DNA from: Enterococcus sp. 5H
GTDB lineage: Bacteria > Bacillota > Bacilli > Lactobacillales > Enterococcaceae
Direction of reading: 5' to 3'
Assembly (NCBI RefSeq): GCF_028128615.1
Contig: NZ_AMDP01000019.1
Coordinates: forward strand, 248,001-312,000
DNA length: 64,000 nucleotides
In this document: in pieces, positions 16,204-24,402 of the stretch
Numbering within the stretch: position 1 is the stretch's first letter
Layout of the letters: the number at the start of each line of letters is the position of its first letter
Made by a program: the position numbers and the translations under genes
Notes under the pieces: model-generated
The model's database searches: none
Told to the model about the DNA's origin: nothing
Seen by the model: only the letters and a program-made list of their open reading frames with translations

Positions 16204-17850
16204 ATGAAGAAAAAATTATTAATTGTAAGCGCAATACTAACGGGATTAGTACTTACAGCGTGCGGGGAAAATGACAAAAAAGAAGCTACTAAAACTGAGG
16301 CGGGAACAATTGCAGCTAGTCAGAAAATTGAAATCAGTTCACCAGCACCACTCTCAACTTTGGATACGACACAAACGATGGACAAAAATACGTTTACGAT
16401 TGTTCAACACCTTTTTGAAGGCTTATACCGCTTTGATGACGACAGCACTCCGATCCCTGGATTAGCAGAAAATGTTGATATCAGCGAAGATGGTTTGACT
16501 TATAAATTTACCTTGAAAGATGATATCGAATGGAGCAACGGTGAACCAATTACAGCCCAAGACTTTCTTTATTCTTGGAAAAAACTTGTAACGCCTGAAA
16601 CAATTGGACCAAATGCGTACTTGTTAGATAACGTAAAAAATAGTAAAGCGATCCGTAATGGTGAAAAACCAGTCGATGAAATCGGACTTTCAGCACCAAG
16701 TGACAAAGAATTTGTAGTTGAGTTGGAACAAGCCCAACCGTCATTTTTAACTGTTGTTTCTATAGGTTGGTTAGCGCCGCAAAATCAGGCATTTGTTGAA
16801 GAACAAGGGAAAGATTATGCTACAGACAGCGATCATCTGATTTACAGTGGACCATTTATTTTAACAGACTGGGATGCTTCTTCTGATACATGGACATTAA
16901 AGCAAAACCCTGAATATTATGATGCAGATGAAGTAAAGCTTGAGGAAGTTAAGGTAAATACAATTAAAGAAGAGAATACTGGGATTAATTTATATCAATC
17001 TGGTGATTTAGATTTAACACGAATTAGTGGTCAATACGTGCAGCAATACAGTGACGATCCGGGCTATATTACTTATTCTGATGTGGCAAACTATTATCTG
17101 GATTTCAATAAAAAAGCAGGAACACCGTTGGCTAACACTCATTTGCGTAAAGCAATCAGCCAAGCAATCGATAAAGATGCTTTAACGAAAAGTGTTTTAA
17201 ATGATGGTTCAAAACCTTTGAATGGTTTGATTCCAAGAAACCTTTATAAAAATCCGGATACTTCTGAAGATTTCAGAGAATTCAGTGGTGACCAATCTGT
17301 TTATGATGTGAAAAAAGCTCAAGAAGAATGGAAAAAAGCTCAGGCAGATTTAGGAGATAAAATCAAACTATCATTATTAGTTTCTGACGATGATAACGGT
17401 AAAAAAATCTCAGAATATGTTCAAAGTCAGTTGCAAGAAAACCTAAATGGCTTAGAAATTACAATCAATGCTCAACCAAGAAACAACGTTTTACAAACGC
17501 GTAAAGATAAGGATTATGAATTGTCACTATCAGGTTGGATCGCAGGCAGTAGTGATTTAGATTCTTACTTTAATTTATATGCTGGCGATTCTGCATACAA
17601 TTATGGTTCATATGAAAACGCTGATTATGATGCTTTAATCACTGATGCACGTACAGTTAATGCTAATACGCCGGACAAGCAATTTGAAAATTACAAAGAA
17701 GCAGAAGAGATTTTATTATCACAAGATGCAGCTCAAGTTCCGTTATATCAAAGTGCTTCAAACTATTTGATTAATCCATCTATTAAAGGAATCAGCTATC
17801 ATTTATATGGAGATTACTTTAATCTGAGAAATGCATATTTAGCAGAATAG
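16204..17850 (+). CDS. Peptide ABC transporter substrate-binding lipoprotein (OppA-like)
   Basis: Extracytoplasmic oligopeptide-binding protein of the SBP_bac_5 family. I choose ATG 16204 (MKKKLLIVSAIL), behind TTGGAGGG, instead of the in-frame ATG 30 bases upstream. Lipobox LTAC, lipidated Cys20. Family blocks: LSTLDTTQTMDKNTF, VQHLFEGLYRFDDD, the signature WSNGEPITAQDFLYSWKKLVTPET (about 113-136), and NTHLRKAISQAIDKDAL. 548 residues. No permease or ATPase genes adjoin it, so it must dock to a transporter encoded elsewhere. A Met T-box leader precedes it, suggesting use of peptides as a methionine source. pepT follows. Confidence 0.93.
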   Translation: MKKKLLIVSAILTGLVLTACGENDKKEATKTEAGTIAASQKIEISSPAPLSTLDTTQTMDKNTFTIVQHLFEGLYRFDDDSTPIPGLAENVDISEDGLTYKFTLKDDIEWSNGEPITAQDFLYSWKKLVTPETIGPNAYLLDNVKNSKAIRNGEKPVDEIGLSAPSDKEFVVELEQAQPSFLTVVSIGWLAPQNQAFVEEQGKDYATDSDHLIYSGPFILTDWDASSDTWTLKQNPEYYDADEVKLEEVKVNTIKEENTGINLYQSGDLDLTRISGQYVQQYSDDPGYITYSDVANYYLDFNKKAGTPLANTHLRKAISQAIDKDALTKSVLNDGSKPLNGLIPRNLYKNPDTSEDFREFSGDQSVYDVKKAQEEWKKAQADLGDKIKLSLLVSDDDNGKKISEYVQSQLQENLNGLEITINAQPRNNVLQTRKDKDYELSLSGWIAGSSDLDSYFNLYAGDSAYNYGSYENADYDALITDARTVNANTPDKQFENYKEAEEILLSQDAAQVPLYQSASNYLINPSIKGISYHLYGDYFNLRNAYLAE

Positions 17851-17866
17851 AGAGTTGTTAAACAAG

Positions 17867-17901
17867 AAAAGTGAATGTGCTGAAAAACATTCACTTTTTT
17901 T
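17867..17901 (+). terminator. Terminator after the peptide-binding lipoprotein gene
   Basis: AAAAGTGAATGT pairs with ACATTCACTTTTTTT. Confidence 0.85.
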
Positions 17902-17925
17902 AATTCTAAATTTAGGAGTGAGCAA

Positions 17926-19161
17926 ATGAGTCAATTACTAGAACGATTTTTACGTTACGTTAAAGTAAACACACGATCAGATGCAGCGAGTCAAACAACA
18001 CCAACAACATTAGGACAAGTAGATCTAGCCAAATTAATTGAACAAGAATTAGTTGAACTAGGACTTTCAGAAATTCAATATAATCAAAAAAATGGATTTT
18101 TAACAGCAGCCCTACCAGCAAATACCACTAAAGAAATCCCAACAATCGGATTTATTGCCCATTTGGATACTGCCGATTATCATGCAGAAAATATCCAACC
18201 AAAAGTTTTTGAAAATTATGATGGGCAAGACGTTTTACTGAATGAAGAATTGAAAATTATCATGGAAATAGCCGAATTTCCTAATTTGAAAGGCTATATT
18301 GGACAAACACTTATAACAACAGACGGCACAACACTTTTAGGTGCTGATGATAAAGCTGGAATTGTGGAAATTATTGCTGCTATTGAATATTTAATGGCAC
18401 ATCCGGAAATTGAACATGGAAAAATTTTGTTAGCCTTTGGACCAGATGAAGAAATTGGACGTGGTGCAGATCAATTTGATGCTGCCAATTTTCCTGCAAA
18501 ATTCGCCTATACAATAGATAGCGGTCGGGTAGGTTGTTTTGAATATGAAACATTTAATGCTGCTCAAGCAGTAATCAAAATTGAAGGAACGAGCGTTCAT
18601 CCAGGGACAGCTTACGGCATGATGGTCAACGCGATTAAGCTTGGAGAATTGCTGGATGCTCGTTTACCTAAAGATGAAGTTCCAGAAAAAACACGTGGCT
18701 ATGAAGGTTTCTATTTACTAACAAAATTCAATGGAAGTTTAGATTTTGCAGAACTTACGTACATTATTCGGGATCACGATAAGGAACAATTTTTAGCTAG
18801 AAAATCACGGCTTAAAAGACACGTAGAAGAAATCAATAATTCGTTGGATAAGCCAAGACTTTCAATTGAATTCACTGACCAATACTATAACATGAAAGAA
18901 ATTATCGAAAAAGATATGACATCCGTTGAGCTGGCAATAAAGGCAATGGAAAATTTAGGTATTAAGCCAGATATTCAACCATTTCGTGGCGGAACAGACG
19001 GCTCTAAGATTTCATTTATGGGAATTCCGACGCCTAATTTATTTACTGGTGGTGAAAATTTTCATGGACAGTATGAATTTATTACATTAGAGTCGATGGA
19101 AACAGCGGCAAAAACGATTGTAGAAATTATTAAAGAAACGGCTATTAAATCAGGAAAATAA
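17926..19161 (+). CDS. pepT: Tripeptide aminopeptidase (peptidase T)
   Basis: Zinc-dependent M20B peptidase that removes the N-terminal residue of tripeptides in the cytoplasm. Metal and catalytic motifs are visible: IAHLDTADYHAE (His/Asp), GADDKAGIVEI, GPDEEIGRGAD (catalytic Glu pair), YTIDSGRVG and FTGGENFHGQYEF (last His ligand). At 411 residues it is the usual PepT length. TTAGGAGTG precedes the ATG. Placement next to an oligopeptide-binding protein fits peptide utilisation, although a terminator separates the two. Confidence 0.96.
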   Translation: MSQLLERFLRYVKVNTRSDAASQTTPTTLGQVDLAKLIEQELVELGLSEIQYNQKNGFLTAALPANTTKEIPTIGFIAHLDTADYHAENIQPKVFENYDGQDVLLNEELKIIMEIAEFPNLKGYIGQTLITTDGTTLLGADDKAGIVEIIAAIEYLMAHPEIEHGKILLAFGPDEEIGRGADQFDAANFPAKFAYTIDSGRVGCFEYETFNAAQAVIKIEGTSVHPGTAYGMMVNAIKLGELLDARLPKDEVPEKTRGYEGFYLLTKFNGSLDFAELTYIIRDHDKEQFLARKSRLKRHVEEINNSLDKPRLSIEFTDQYYNMKEIIEKDMTSVELAIKAMENLGIKPDIQPFRGGTDGSKISFMGIPTPNLFTGGENFHGQYEFITLESMETAAKTIVEIIKETAIKSGK

Positions 19162-19192
19162 AAGCGAGTTTTATTTTTTTAGTAAAAAGTAG

Positions 19193-19221
19193 TTGACAAG
19201 ATTAAGATTTTCTAATAGTAT
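19193..19221 (+). promoter_or_regulatory. Promoter of the trp T-box leader
   Basis: TTGACA (19193-19198), 17-base spacer, TAGTAT (19216-19221). Consensus -35. The leader would start near 19228. Confidence 0.85.
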
Positions 19222-19227
19222 TATCTT

Positions 19228-19494
19228 CAATAATAAAGCTTTGAGAAAGAGGAGTAACAACACAGTAACTTTTCAGAGAGCTGATGGTGGTGTGAATCAG
19301 CAGGGGATGGGTTGTGAATGGACTTTCGAGCAAAATGTTGAATGATTAAGTAGGCATTTTCGGGAACTCCCGTTATAGAGTAAGGTCGTTGATAGACGAC
19401 TGAAAAGAGGAAAGAATTTCTTTCAAACTTGAGGTGGCACCGTGAATATTTCGCCCTCAAACTACATGTTTTATGTGGTTTGAGGGCTTTTTTG
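19228..19494 (+). promoter_or_regulatory. T-box riboswitch, UGG (tryptophan) specifier, first antiterminator module
   Basis: tRNA-Trp sensing leader of the trp operon. Stem I landmarks include GAGAAAGAGGAGTAACA, AGAGAGCTGATGGTGG and TGTGAATGGACTTTCGAGC; TGG at 19319-19321 is in the specifier position. The T-box GAGGTGGCACCGTG is at 19431-19444 and its terminator at 19453-19494 (GCCCTCAAACTACAT pairs with ATGTGGTTTGAGGGC, then a T run). Since the gene group downstream makes tryptophan, specifier and target agree. Confidence 0.93.
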
Positions 19495-19612
19495 TATATC
19501 AATTTACGGATGTTTCGAAGATTAAGAGGAATGATTTTCAATGAGGTGGTACCGTGGATATATCTATTCGCCCTCACAAAACAGATTTCTGTGCTGTTTT
19601 GTGAGGTTTTTT
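19495..19612 (+). promoter_or_regulatory. Second T-box antiterminator/terminator module without its own stem I
   Basis: A second T-box, GAGGTGGTACCGTG at 19543-19556, follows the first terminator, with its own terminator at 19571-19612 (CCTCACAAAACAG / CTGTTTTGTGAGG and a T run). Only about 48 bases separate the first terminator from this T-box, too few for another full specifier stem. It must therefore rely on the single upstream stem I or act without one. Confidence 0.85.
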
Positions 19613-19613
19613 G

Positions 19614-19979
19614 TTGTGAAACACTGCGACTGGCTCCGCCAGAGCAGATGTTGAACAATACTTGGCGACCAAGGGGAGCGAAGTTACCGAACTAGAGAAA
19701 CACTACACTTCGTTACGATCACATCAATTTCTAAGAGCTAAAGCTCAAAGAATTGAAGGACTGCGATTGGCTCTGCCAGAGCAGATGTTGAACAATACTT
19801 GGCGACCAAGGGGAGCGAAGTTACCGAACTAGAGAAACACTACACTTCGTTACGATCACATCAATTTCTAAGAGCTAAAGCTCAAAGAATTGAAGGACTG
19901 CGATTGGCTCCACCAGAGCAGATGTTGAACAATACTTGGCGACCAAATAGAGCGAAATTGCCGCACGAAAGAAACTCAC
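19614..19979 (+). repeat. Tandem 137-bp repeat, about 2.6 copies
   Basis: GCAGATGTTGAACAATACTT recurs at 19644, 19781 and 19918, an exact 137-base period. The first copy is truncated at its left end; the third diverges at its right end. Each unit contains short hairpins: GAGC-TAAA-GCTC, GCTCTG-C-CAGAGC (varying among copies, CCGCC, TGCC, CACC) and CTTGG-CGA-CCAAG, while ACTTCG near the left end can pair with CGAAGT near the right end. 137 is not a multiple of three, so it is not a coding repeat. A diverged single copy lies at 15961-16089. Confidence 0.92.
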
Positions 19980-20089
19980 CATTTTAATATCAAATTAGGT
20001 ATAGGAAACTAATCAAAAATCAGTAATCAAATAATATTCAGTGATGAAAGAAAACAAATTAAAAATCCACAAAGAAAAGAGGTTTCTCA
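19980..20089. other. Untranslated region before trpE
   Basis: A-rich sequence from the last repeat to the trpE start. Apart from the ribosome site AAGAGG near 20073 I see no promoter, hairpin or gene here. Confidence 0.5.
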
Positions 20090-21454
20090 ATGCAACAACT
20101 AAAAAAAATCCAAGCCGATTATCTAACTGCAATCTCCGCATTTCTAAGAATTAAAGGAAAGAACAAATGCCTATTAGAAAGTATTCCCAGAGACAAAAGC
20201 ACAGGTCGTTATTCCATCATTGCATGGGATGCCGTTTCTGAAATTACTTGCCGGGGTAACCGATTAACAATAGATGGACAAACAACTAGTATAAAAGATC
20301 CACTAAAAGAAATTGAAAAATATGTTTTAAAAGAAGAAGAACTACTAATCGATTTACCATTTCAAGGGGGTGCCATTGGGTACGTAGGCTATGACGTAAT
20401 AGCCTGTTACGAAAACTTAGGCACTATACCATTTGATGAATTAAACGTACCGGATATTCATTTTTACCTATTTGACTCTTATTTAATTTTCGACCATGTA
20501 AGCGAAACAATTTCATTAATAGAGGCAAATACTTATTCTAAGCGGACAGAAAAGCAGCTTGAACAAGCACTGCAGCAAAAAATCAAAGAGCTGGAAACAC
20601 CAAGCTTAGAAGAACAAAAAACAATCAAACTAAACAAATTAAACTACCGTAGTAATTTTACTAAACAAACATTCAAACAAACAGTCAGAAAAATCAAGGA
20701 TTATATCCAACAAGGTGACTTATTTCAAATGGTTCCGTCTCAACGTTTAACTGCAGATTTTACTGAAGAGCCTTTTGATTACTACCGCCGTTTACGAGTG
20801 ACAAATCCCTCAACCTATTTATACTTTTTAGATTTTGGGGAAACATACGTAATTGGCTCATCGCCGGAAAGTCTAGTGAGTGTTAAAAACCAACTAGTCA
20901 CAACGAATCCAATTGCAGGGACTAGAAAACGTGGGCGAACAGTTGAGCAAGACTTGTCATTAGAACAAGAATTATTGAATGATGAAAAGGAACGTGCAGA
21001 ACATTTAATGCTAATTGATTTAGGTAGAAATGATATAGGAAAAGTCAGTCAAACTGGTTCAGTTGAAGTTCCTATTTATATGACCGTTGAAAAATATCGT
21101 TTTGTCATGCATTTAGTGTCTGTTGTGACAGGGAAGTTAAAAACAGGATTATCAGCGATGGATGCTTTAAAAGCAACTTTACCTGCTGGAACAGTTAGCG
21201 GTGCACCGAAAATTCGAGCGATGCAGCGGATTTATGAACTCGAGCCAGTTAAACGAGGGATATATGCTGGAGCAGTTGGTTACCTTTCTAAAAACGATCA
21301 AGCTGATTTTGCGATTGCGATTCGTACAATGGTTATTCACCAGAAAAAAGCCTATGTCCAAGCTGGCGCCGGAATTGTTTATGATTCAGTACCGGAAAAA
21401 GAATATGAAGAAACTTTGCATAAAGCAAAAGCTCTTTTGGAGGTGGGGGGATGA
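20090..21454 (+). CDS. trpE: Anthranilate synthase component I
   Basis: Converts chorismate to anthranilate with ammonia from TrpG, the first committed step to tryptophan. The tryptophan feedback element LLES is visible in NKCLLESIPRDKSTGRYS (about 25-42), and the chorismate-binding core contains GDLFQMVPSQRL, SPESLV, PIAGTRKRGR, DLGRNDIGKV and TLPAGTVSGAPKIRAM. 454 residues, as in other Lactobacillales. It is the first gene of trpEGDCFBA, under the T-box leader, and overlaps trpG by 4 bases. Confidence 0.96.
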   Translation: MQQLKKIQADYLTAISAFLRIKGKNKCLLESIPRDKSTGRYSIIAWDAVSEITCRGNRLTIDGQTTSIKDPLKEIEKYVLKEEELLIDLPFQGGAIGYVGYDVIACYENLGTIPFDELNVPDIHFYLFDSYLIFDHVSETISLIEANTYSKRTEKQLEQALQQKIKELETPSLEEQKTIKLNKLNYRSNFTKQTFKQTVRKIKDYIQQGDLFQMVPSQRLTADFTEEPFDYYRRLRVTNPSTYLYFLDFGETYVIGSSPESLVSVKNQLVTTNPIAGTRKRGRTVEQDLSLEQELLNDEKERAEHLMLIDLGRNDIGKVSQTGSVEVPIYMTVEKYRFVMHLVSVVTGKLKTGLSAMDALKATLPAGTVSGAPKIRAMQRIYELEPVKRGIYAGAVGYLSKNDQADFAIAIRTMVIHQKKAYVQAGAGIVYDSVPEKEYEETLHKAKALLEVGG

Positions 21455-22035
21455 TTTTATTGATTGATAATTATGATTCATTTACGCACAACCTTGCACA
21501 ATTAATCGAAACAGAACAAGAAGTAGTTGTTGTCCGCAATGATGATGAAAAAATATATCAACTGGCAGAACAAGCGCGGGCAATTGTAATCTCACCGGGA
21601 CCAGGCAGACCAAATGAAGCTGGGGAAATAAAAAAAGTTATTCAAAAATTTTATCAAATTAAACCAATTTTAGGAATTTGTTTAGGTCATCAAGCAATCG
21701 GTGAAGTGTTCGGTGCTCAGATAAGTTCAGCTCAACAGATTCGACACGGCAAACAATCAATGATTTCAATAAGAGAAAAGAATCAACTATTTCAAGGAAT
21801 CGAAAAGAATACTGCTGTTATGCGTTATCACTCATTAATAATTGAACCGCAAACATTACCTAGTGAATTTACTATTACAGCAATAGCAGATGACGATCAG
21901 GAAATTATGGCGATAGAGCACAAAATATATCCAGTTTTCGGATTTCAATTTCATCCTGAATCTATCGGAACACTTGAAGGCCAAACGATGATAAAAAACT
22001 TTATTCAATTAACGGAGGAACGATCAAATGAATGA
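21451..22035 (+). CDS. trpG: Anthranilate synthase component II (glutamine amidotransferase)
   Basis: Hydrolyses glutamine and passes ammonia to TrpE. Class I amidotransferase triad: Cys77 in GICLGHQAIGE, His168 and Glu170 in FQFHPES. 194 residues, not fused to TrpD. The ATG lies in the trpE stop (ATGA) behind GGAGGTGGGG, and its end overlaps trpD by 8 bases, so translation is coupled through the operon. It could also serve p-aminobenzoate synthesis, but its location argues for tryptophan. Confidence 0.95.
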   Translation: MILLIDNYDSFTHNLAQLIETEQEVVVVRNDDEKIYQLAEQARAIVISPGPGRPNEAGEIKKVIQKFYQIKPILGICLGHQAIGEVFGAQISSAQQIRHGKQSMISIREKNQLFQGIEKNTAVMRYHSLIIEPQTLPSEFTITAIADDDQEIMAIEHKIYPVFGFQFHPESIGTLEGQTMIKNFIQLTEERSNE

Positions 22036-23041
22036 TTTATTTGAAAAACTTTTTAGTAAACAACATCTAACTCGTTTAGAAGCGCAGCAAGTAGCAGATA
22101 AAATGTTTGAAGGAAAGCTTACAGATAGCCAAATTGCAGCTTTTTTAACAGCGATGAAATGTAAAGGTGAAACTGCTGAAGAAATGGCTGGAATTGCGGA
22201 AACGATTCAACGAAAAGCAGTAGTCATTAAGTGCCAAAAAGAAAATGTGATGGATAATTGCGGTACTGGCGGAGATCAATCAGGTAGTTTTAATATCAGT
22301 ACAACTTCGGCTTTCGTTTTAGCAGCGGGTGGTGTAACTGTTGCGAAACATGGGAATCGTAGTATCTCCAGTAAATCCGGCAGTGCAGATATTTTTGAAT
22401 GCTTAGGCGTAGATTTGGCTCTTTCACCAGAAAAATTAGAGACGTTATTAAATGAAATCGGCTTAGCTTTCCTCTTTGCCCCACATATGCACCCAAAAAT
22501 GAAATACGTAATGAAAGTTCGAAAAGAGCTCGGAATACCGACAATTTTAAATTTAATTGGTCCGTTAACGAATCCTGTATCACTAGAATCACAATTAATG
22601 GGAACCTATCGTCAAGATCTTTTAGAAGAAACTGCAAAAACCTTAGGTGAACTTGGACGGAAACGAGCGGTTGTAGTGCATGGTTTCGGTGGTTTAGATG
22701 AAGCTTCACTTGCTGGAACAACAAACTATGCATTACTTGAGCATGGAAAAATTACGATGCATACGATTGAACCAGAAGAGGTAGGGCTAAAGAGAATACC
22801 ACTAGACGGGATACGTGGTGGCAATGCAGAACAAAATACAGCAACACTTTTATCTATTTTGAATAATCAGCAAAGTCCATATTTGGATTCAGTTTTATTA
22901 AATGCGGGTTTAGGGTTTTTCAGTAATGGCAAGACGTCTAGTGTAGAAAATGGTGTTTTATTAGCAAAAGATTGTATTGCCAGCGGAGCGGCGTTTGATA
23001 AGTTACAACAACTGATTCGAATTCAAAAGGAGGTAGCTTAA
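22028..23041 (+). CDS. trpD: Anthranilate phosphoribosyltransferase
   Basis: Transfers phosphoribose from PRPP to anthranilate. The glycine-rich PRPP loop DNCGTGGDQSGSFNIST (about 75-91) and the KHGNRSISSKSGSAD block (about 106-120) are intact, as is HPKMKYVMKVRKELG. 337 residues, normal. AACGGAGGAACG precedes the ATG inside the trpG 3' end. The stop codon abuts the trpC ATG. Confidence 0.96.
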   Translation: MNDLFEKLFSKQHLTRLEAQQVADKMFEGKLTDSQIAAFLTAMKCKGETAEEMAGIAETIQRKAVVIKCQKENVMDNCGTGGDQSGSFNISTTSAFVLAAGGVTVAKHGNRSISSKSGSADIFECLGVDLALSPEKLETLLNEIGLAFLFAPHMHPKMKYVMKVRKELGIPTILNLIGPLTNPVSLESQLMGTYRQDLLEETAKTLGELGRKRAVVVHGFGGLDEASLAGTTNYALLEHGKITMHTIEPEEVGLKRIPLDGIRGGNAEQNTATLLSILNNQQSPYLDSVLLNAGLGFFSNGKTSSVENGVLLAKDCIASGAAFDKLQQLIRIQKEVA

Positions 23042-23800
23042 ATGGATTTTTTAGACAAAATTATCAGCGAAAAAGAAATAGAAGTCAATCAGATGCCAGA
23101 AGAACAAATTTTGCCACTAAGAAAAACATATTCTTTTTATCAATTCGTCAAAGAGCACCCAGAGAAAATTCATATTATAGGTGAAGTTAAGCGCGCTTCG
23201 CCTTCTAAGGGAGATATTAATTTAGAAGTAAACGTTGTTGAGCAAGCTAAAGACTATCAACAAGCAGGCGTATCAGCAATTTCTGTACTGACGGATACAG
23301 TATTTTTTAAGGGCTCAATTGAAGATTTGAAGCAGGTGACAAAAGAGGTGGATATTCCTGTTTTGTGTAAGGATTTCATTATTGATAAAAAGCAGTTGAT
23401 TCGAGCCAGAAACGCAGGAGCGACGATTGTATTGTTAATTGTCGCAGCGCTGACCAAAGAAAAGTTAGCAGAGTTGTATAAAATTGCTACAAGTCTTGAT
23501 TTAGAAGTTCTAGTTGAGGTTCATGATGAAATAGAGCTAACGATTGCCGAAGCATTGCCTGCAAAATTAATTGGCGTAAATAATCGCAACTTAAAAACAT
23601 TTGATGTTTCTTTATCAGTAAGTCAGAAATTGGCTCAGAAGCAACAAACGCAAGCCGTTTATATTAGTGAATCTGGATTCTCAACAAGTAAACAAGTCAA
23701 GCTTATAAAAGAAAATTATCAAGCAGTTTTAGTTGGTGAAAGTCTAATGCGACAAGGAAATCCAAAGGAAAAAGTGCAAGAATTACAGGTGCAGAGATGA
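23042..23800 (+). CDS. trpC: Indole-3-glycerol phosphate synthase
   Basis: Closes the indole ring from carboxyphenylamino-deoxyribulose phosphate. TIM-barrel motifs: IIGEVKRASPSKGDI (about 46-60, catalytic Lys/Glu), VLCKDFIIDKKQL (about 109-121), GVNNRNLKTFDV (about 179-190) and SESGFS. 252 residues, a stand-alone enzyme rather than the TrpC-TrpF fusion of enteric bacteria. It follows trpD without a gap and overlaps trpF by 4 bases. Confidence 0.96.
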   Translation: MDFLDKIISEKEIEVNQMPEEQILPLRKTYSFYQFVKEHPEKIHIIGEVKRASPSKGDINLEVNVVEQAKDYQQAGVSAISVLTDTVFFKGSIEDLKQVTKEVDIPVLCKDFIIDKKQLIRARNAGATIVLLIVAALTKEKLAELYKIATSLDLEVLVEVHDEIELTIAEALPAKLIGVNNRNLKTFDVSLSVSQKLAQKQQTQAVYISESGFSTSKQVKLIKENYQAVLVGESLMRQGNPKEKVQELQVQR

Positions 23801-24402
23801 AGGTCAAAATTTGCGGTTTAAAGACCAAAGAACATGTGGATACAGCGGTCAGGCATGGAGCCGATTATCTGGGTTTTGTTTTTGCTGAAAGTAAACGCCA
23901 AGTAACACCTGAAAAAGTCAGAGAAATCACAGCTTCCGTGCCTAAACAAGTCAAAAAAGTTGGTGTGTTTGTTTCTCCAAATAAATCAGATGTAGAAGCA
24001 ATTATTCAAAGTGTAGGTTTAGATGTAGTCCAGATTCATGGTGAACTGAAAGCTACTCAATTTTCTGTACCACTTATTCGAGCAATTGCCGTTGATGGAA
24101 CAGAACAAGTGAATAGAATAGATTCAGAAAAAGCTGACTATTTACTCTTTGATGCACCGCCTAAAAAATTCGTTGGCGGAAACGGTGAGGTCTTTAATTG
24201 GCAGCAATTGGATTTAACCCAAATTAATCATAAGAAAATCATCATTGCAGGTGGTTTAACGATAGAAAATGTTCAACAAGCCAAAAAACAATTTCACCCC
24301 TATGCTGTGGATGTTTCCAGCGGAGTAGAAACAAATGGTGAAAAGGATACTCAAAAAATAATCGCTTTTTTAAAACAAGCCAAGGAGGAATTAGATGTAT
24401 AA
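23797..24402 (+). CDS. trpF: Phosphoribosylanthranilate isomerase
   Basis: Amadori isomerase between the TrpD and TrpC steps. N-terminal [10 protein letters not shown] contains the catalytic Cys; [16 protein letters not shown], the DGTEQVN region and [11 protein letters not shown] plus [14 protein letters not shown] (catalytic Asp and phosphate site) follow in family order. 201 residues. Its ATG overlaps the trpC stop (ATGA) and its end overlaps trpB by 8 bases. Confidence 0.95.
   Translation: MKVKICGLKTKEHVDTAVRHGADYLGFVFAESKRQVTPEKVREITASVPKQVKKVGVFVSPNKSDVEAIIQSVGLDVVQIHGELKATQFSVPLIRAIAVDGTEQVNRIDSEKADYLLFDAPPKKFVGGNGEVFNWQQLDLTQINHKKIIIAGGLTIENVQQAKKQFHPYAVDVSSGVETNGEKDTQKIIAFLKQAKEELDV

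Noticed and set aside
19614-19979. Tandem repeats as a CRISPR array
   Set aside because: Units are 137 bases with no short repeats separated by unique spacers, and no cas genes are present.
19429-19987. Reading frames of 60-90 codons across the trp leader and 137-bp repeats, giving similar peptides (SLRSHQFLRAKAQRIEGL)
   Set aside because: They cross T-box and terminator structures, have no ribosome sites, and the repeat period is not a multiple of three; the likeness comes from the DNA repeat.
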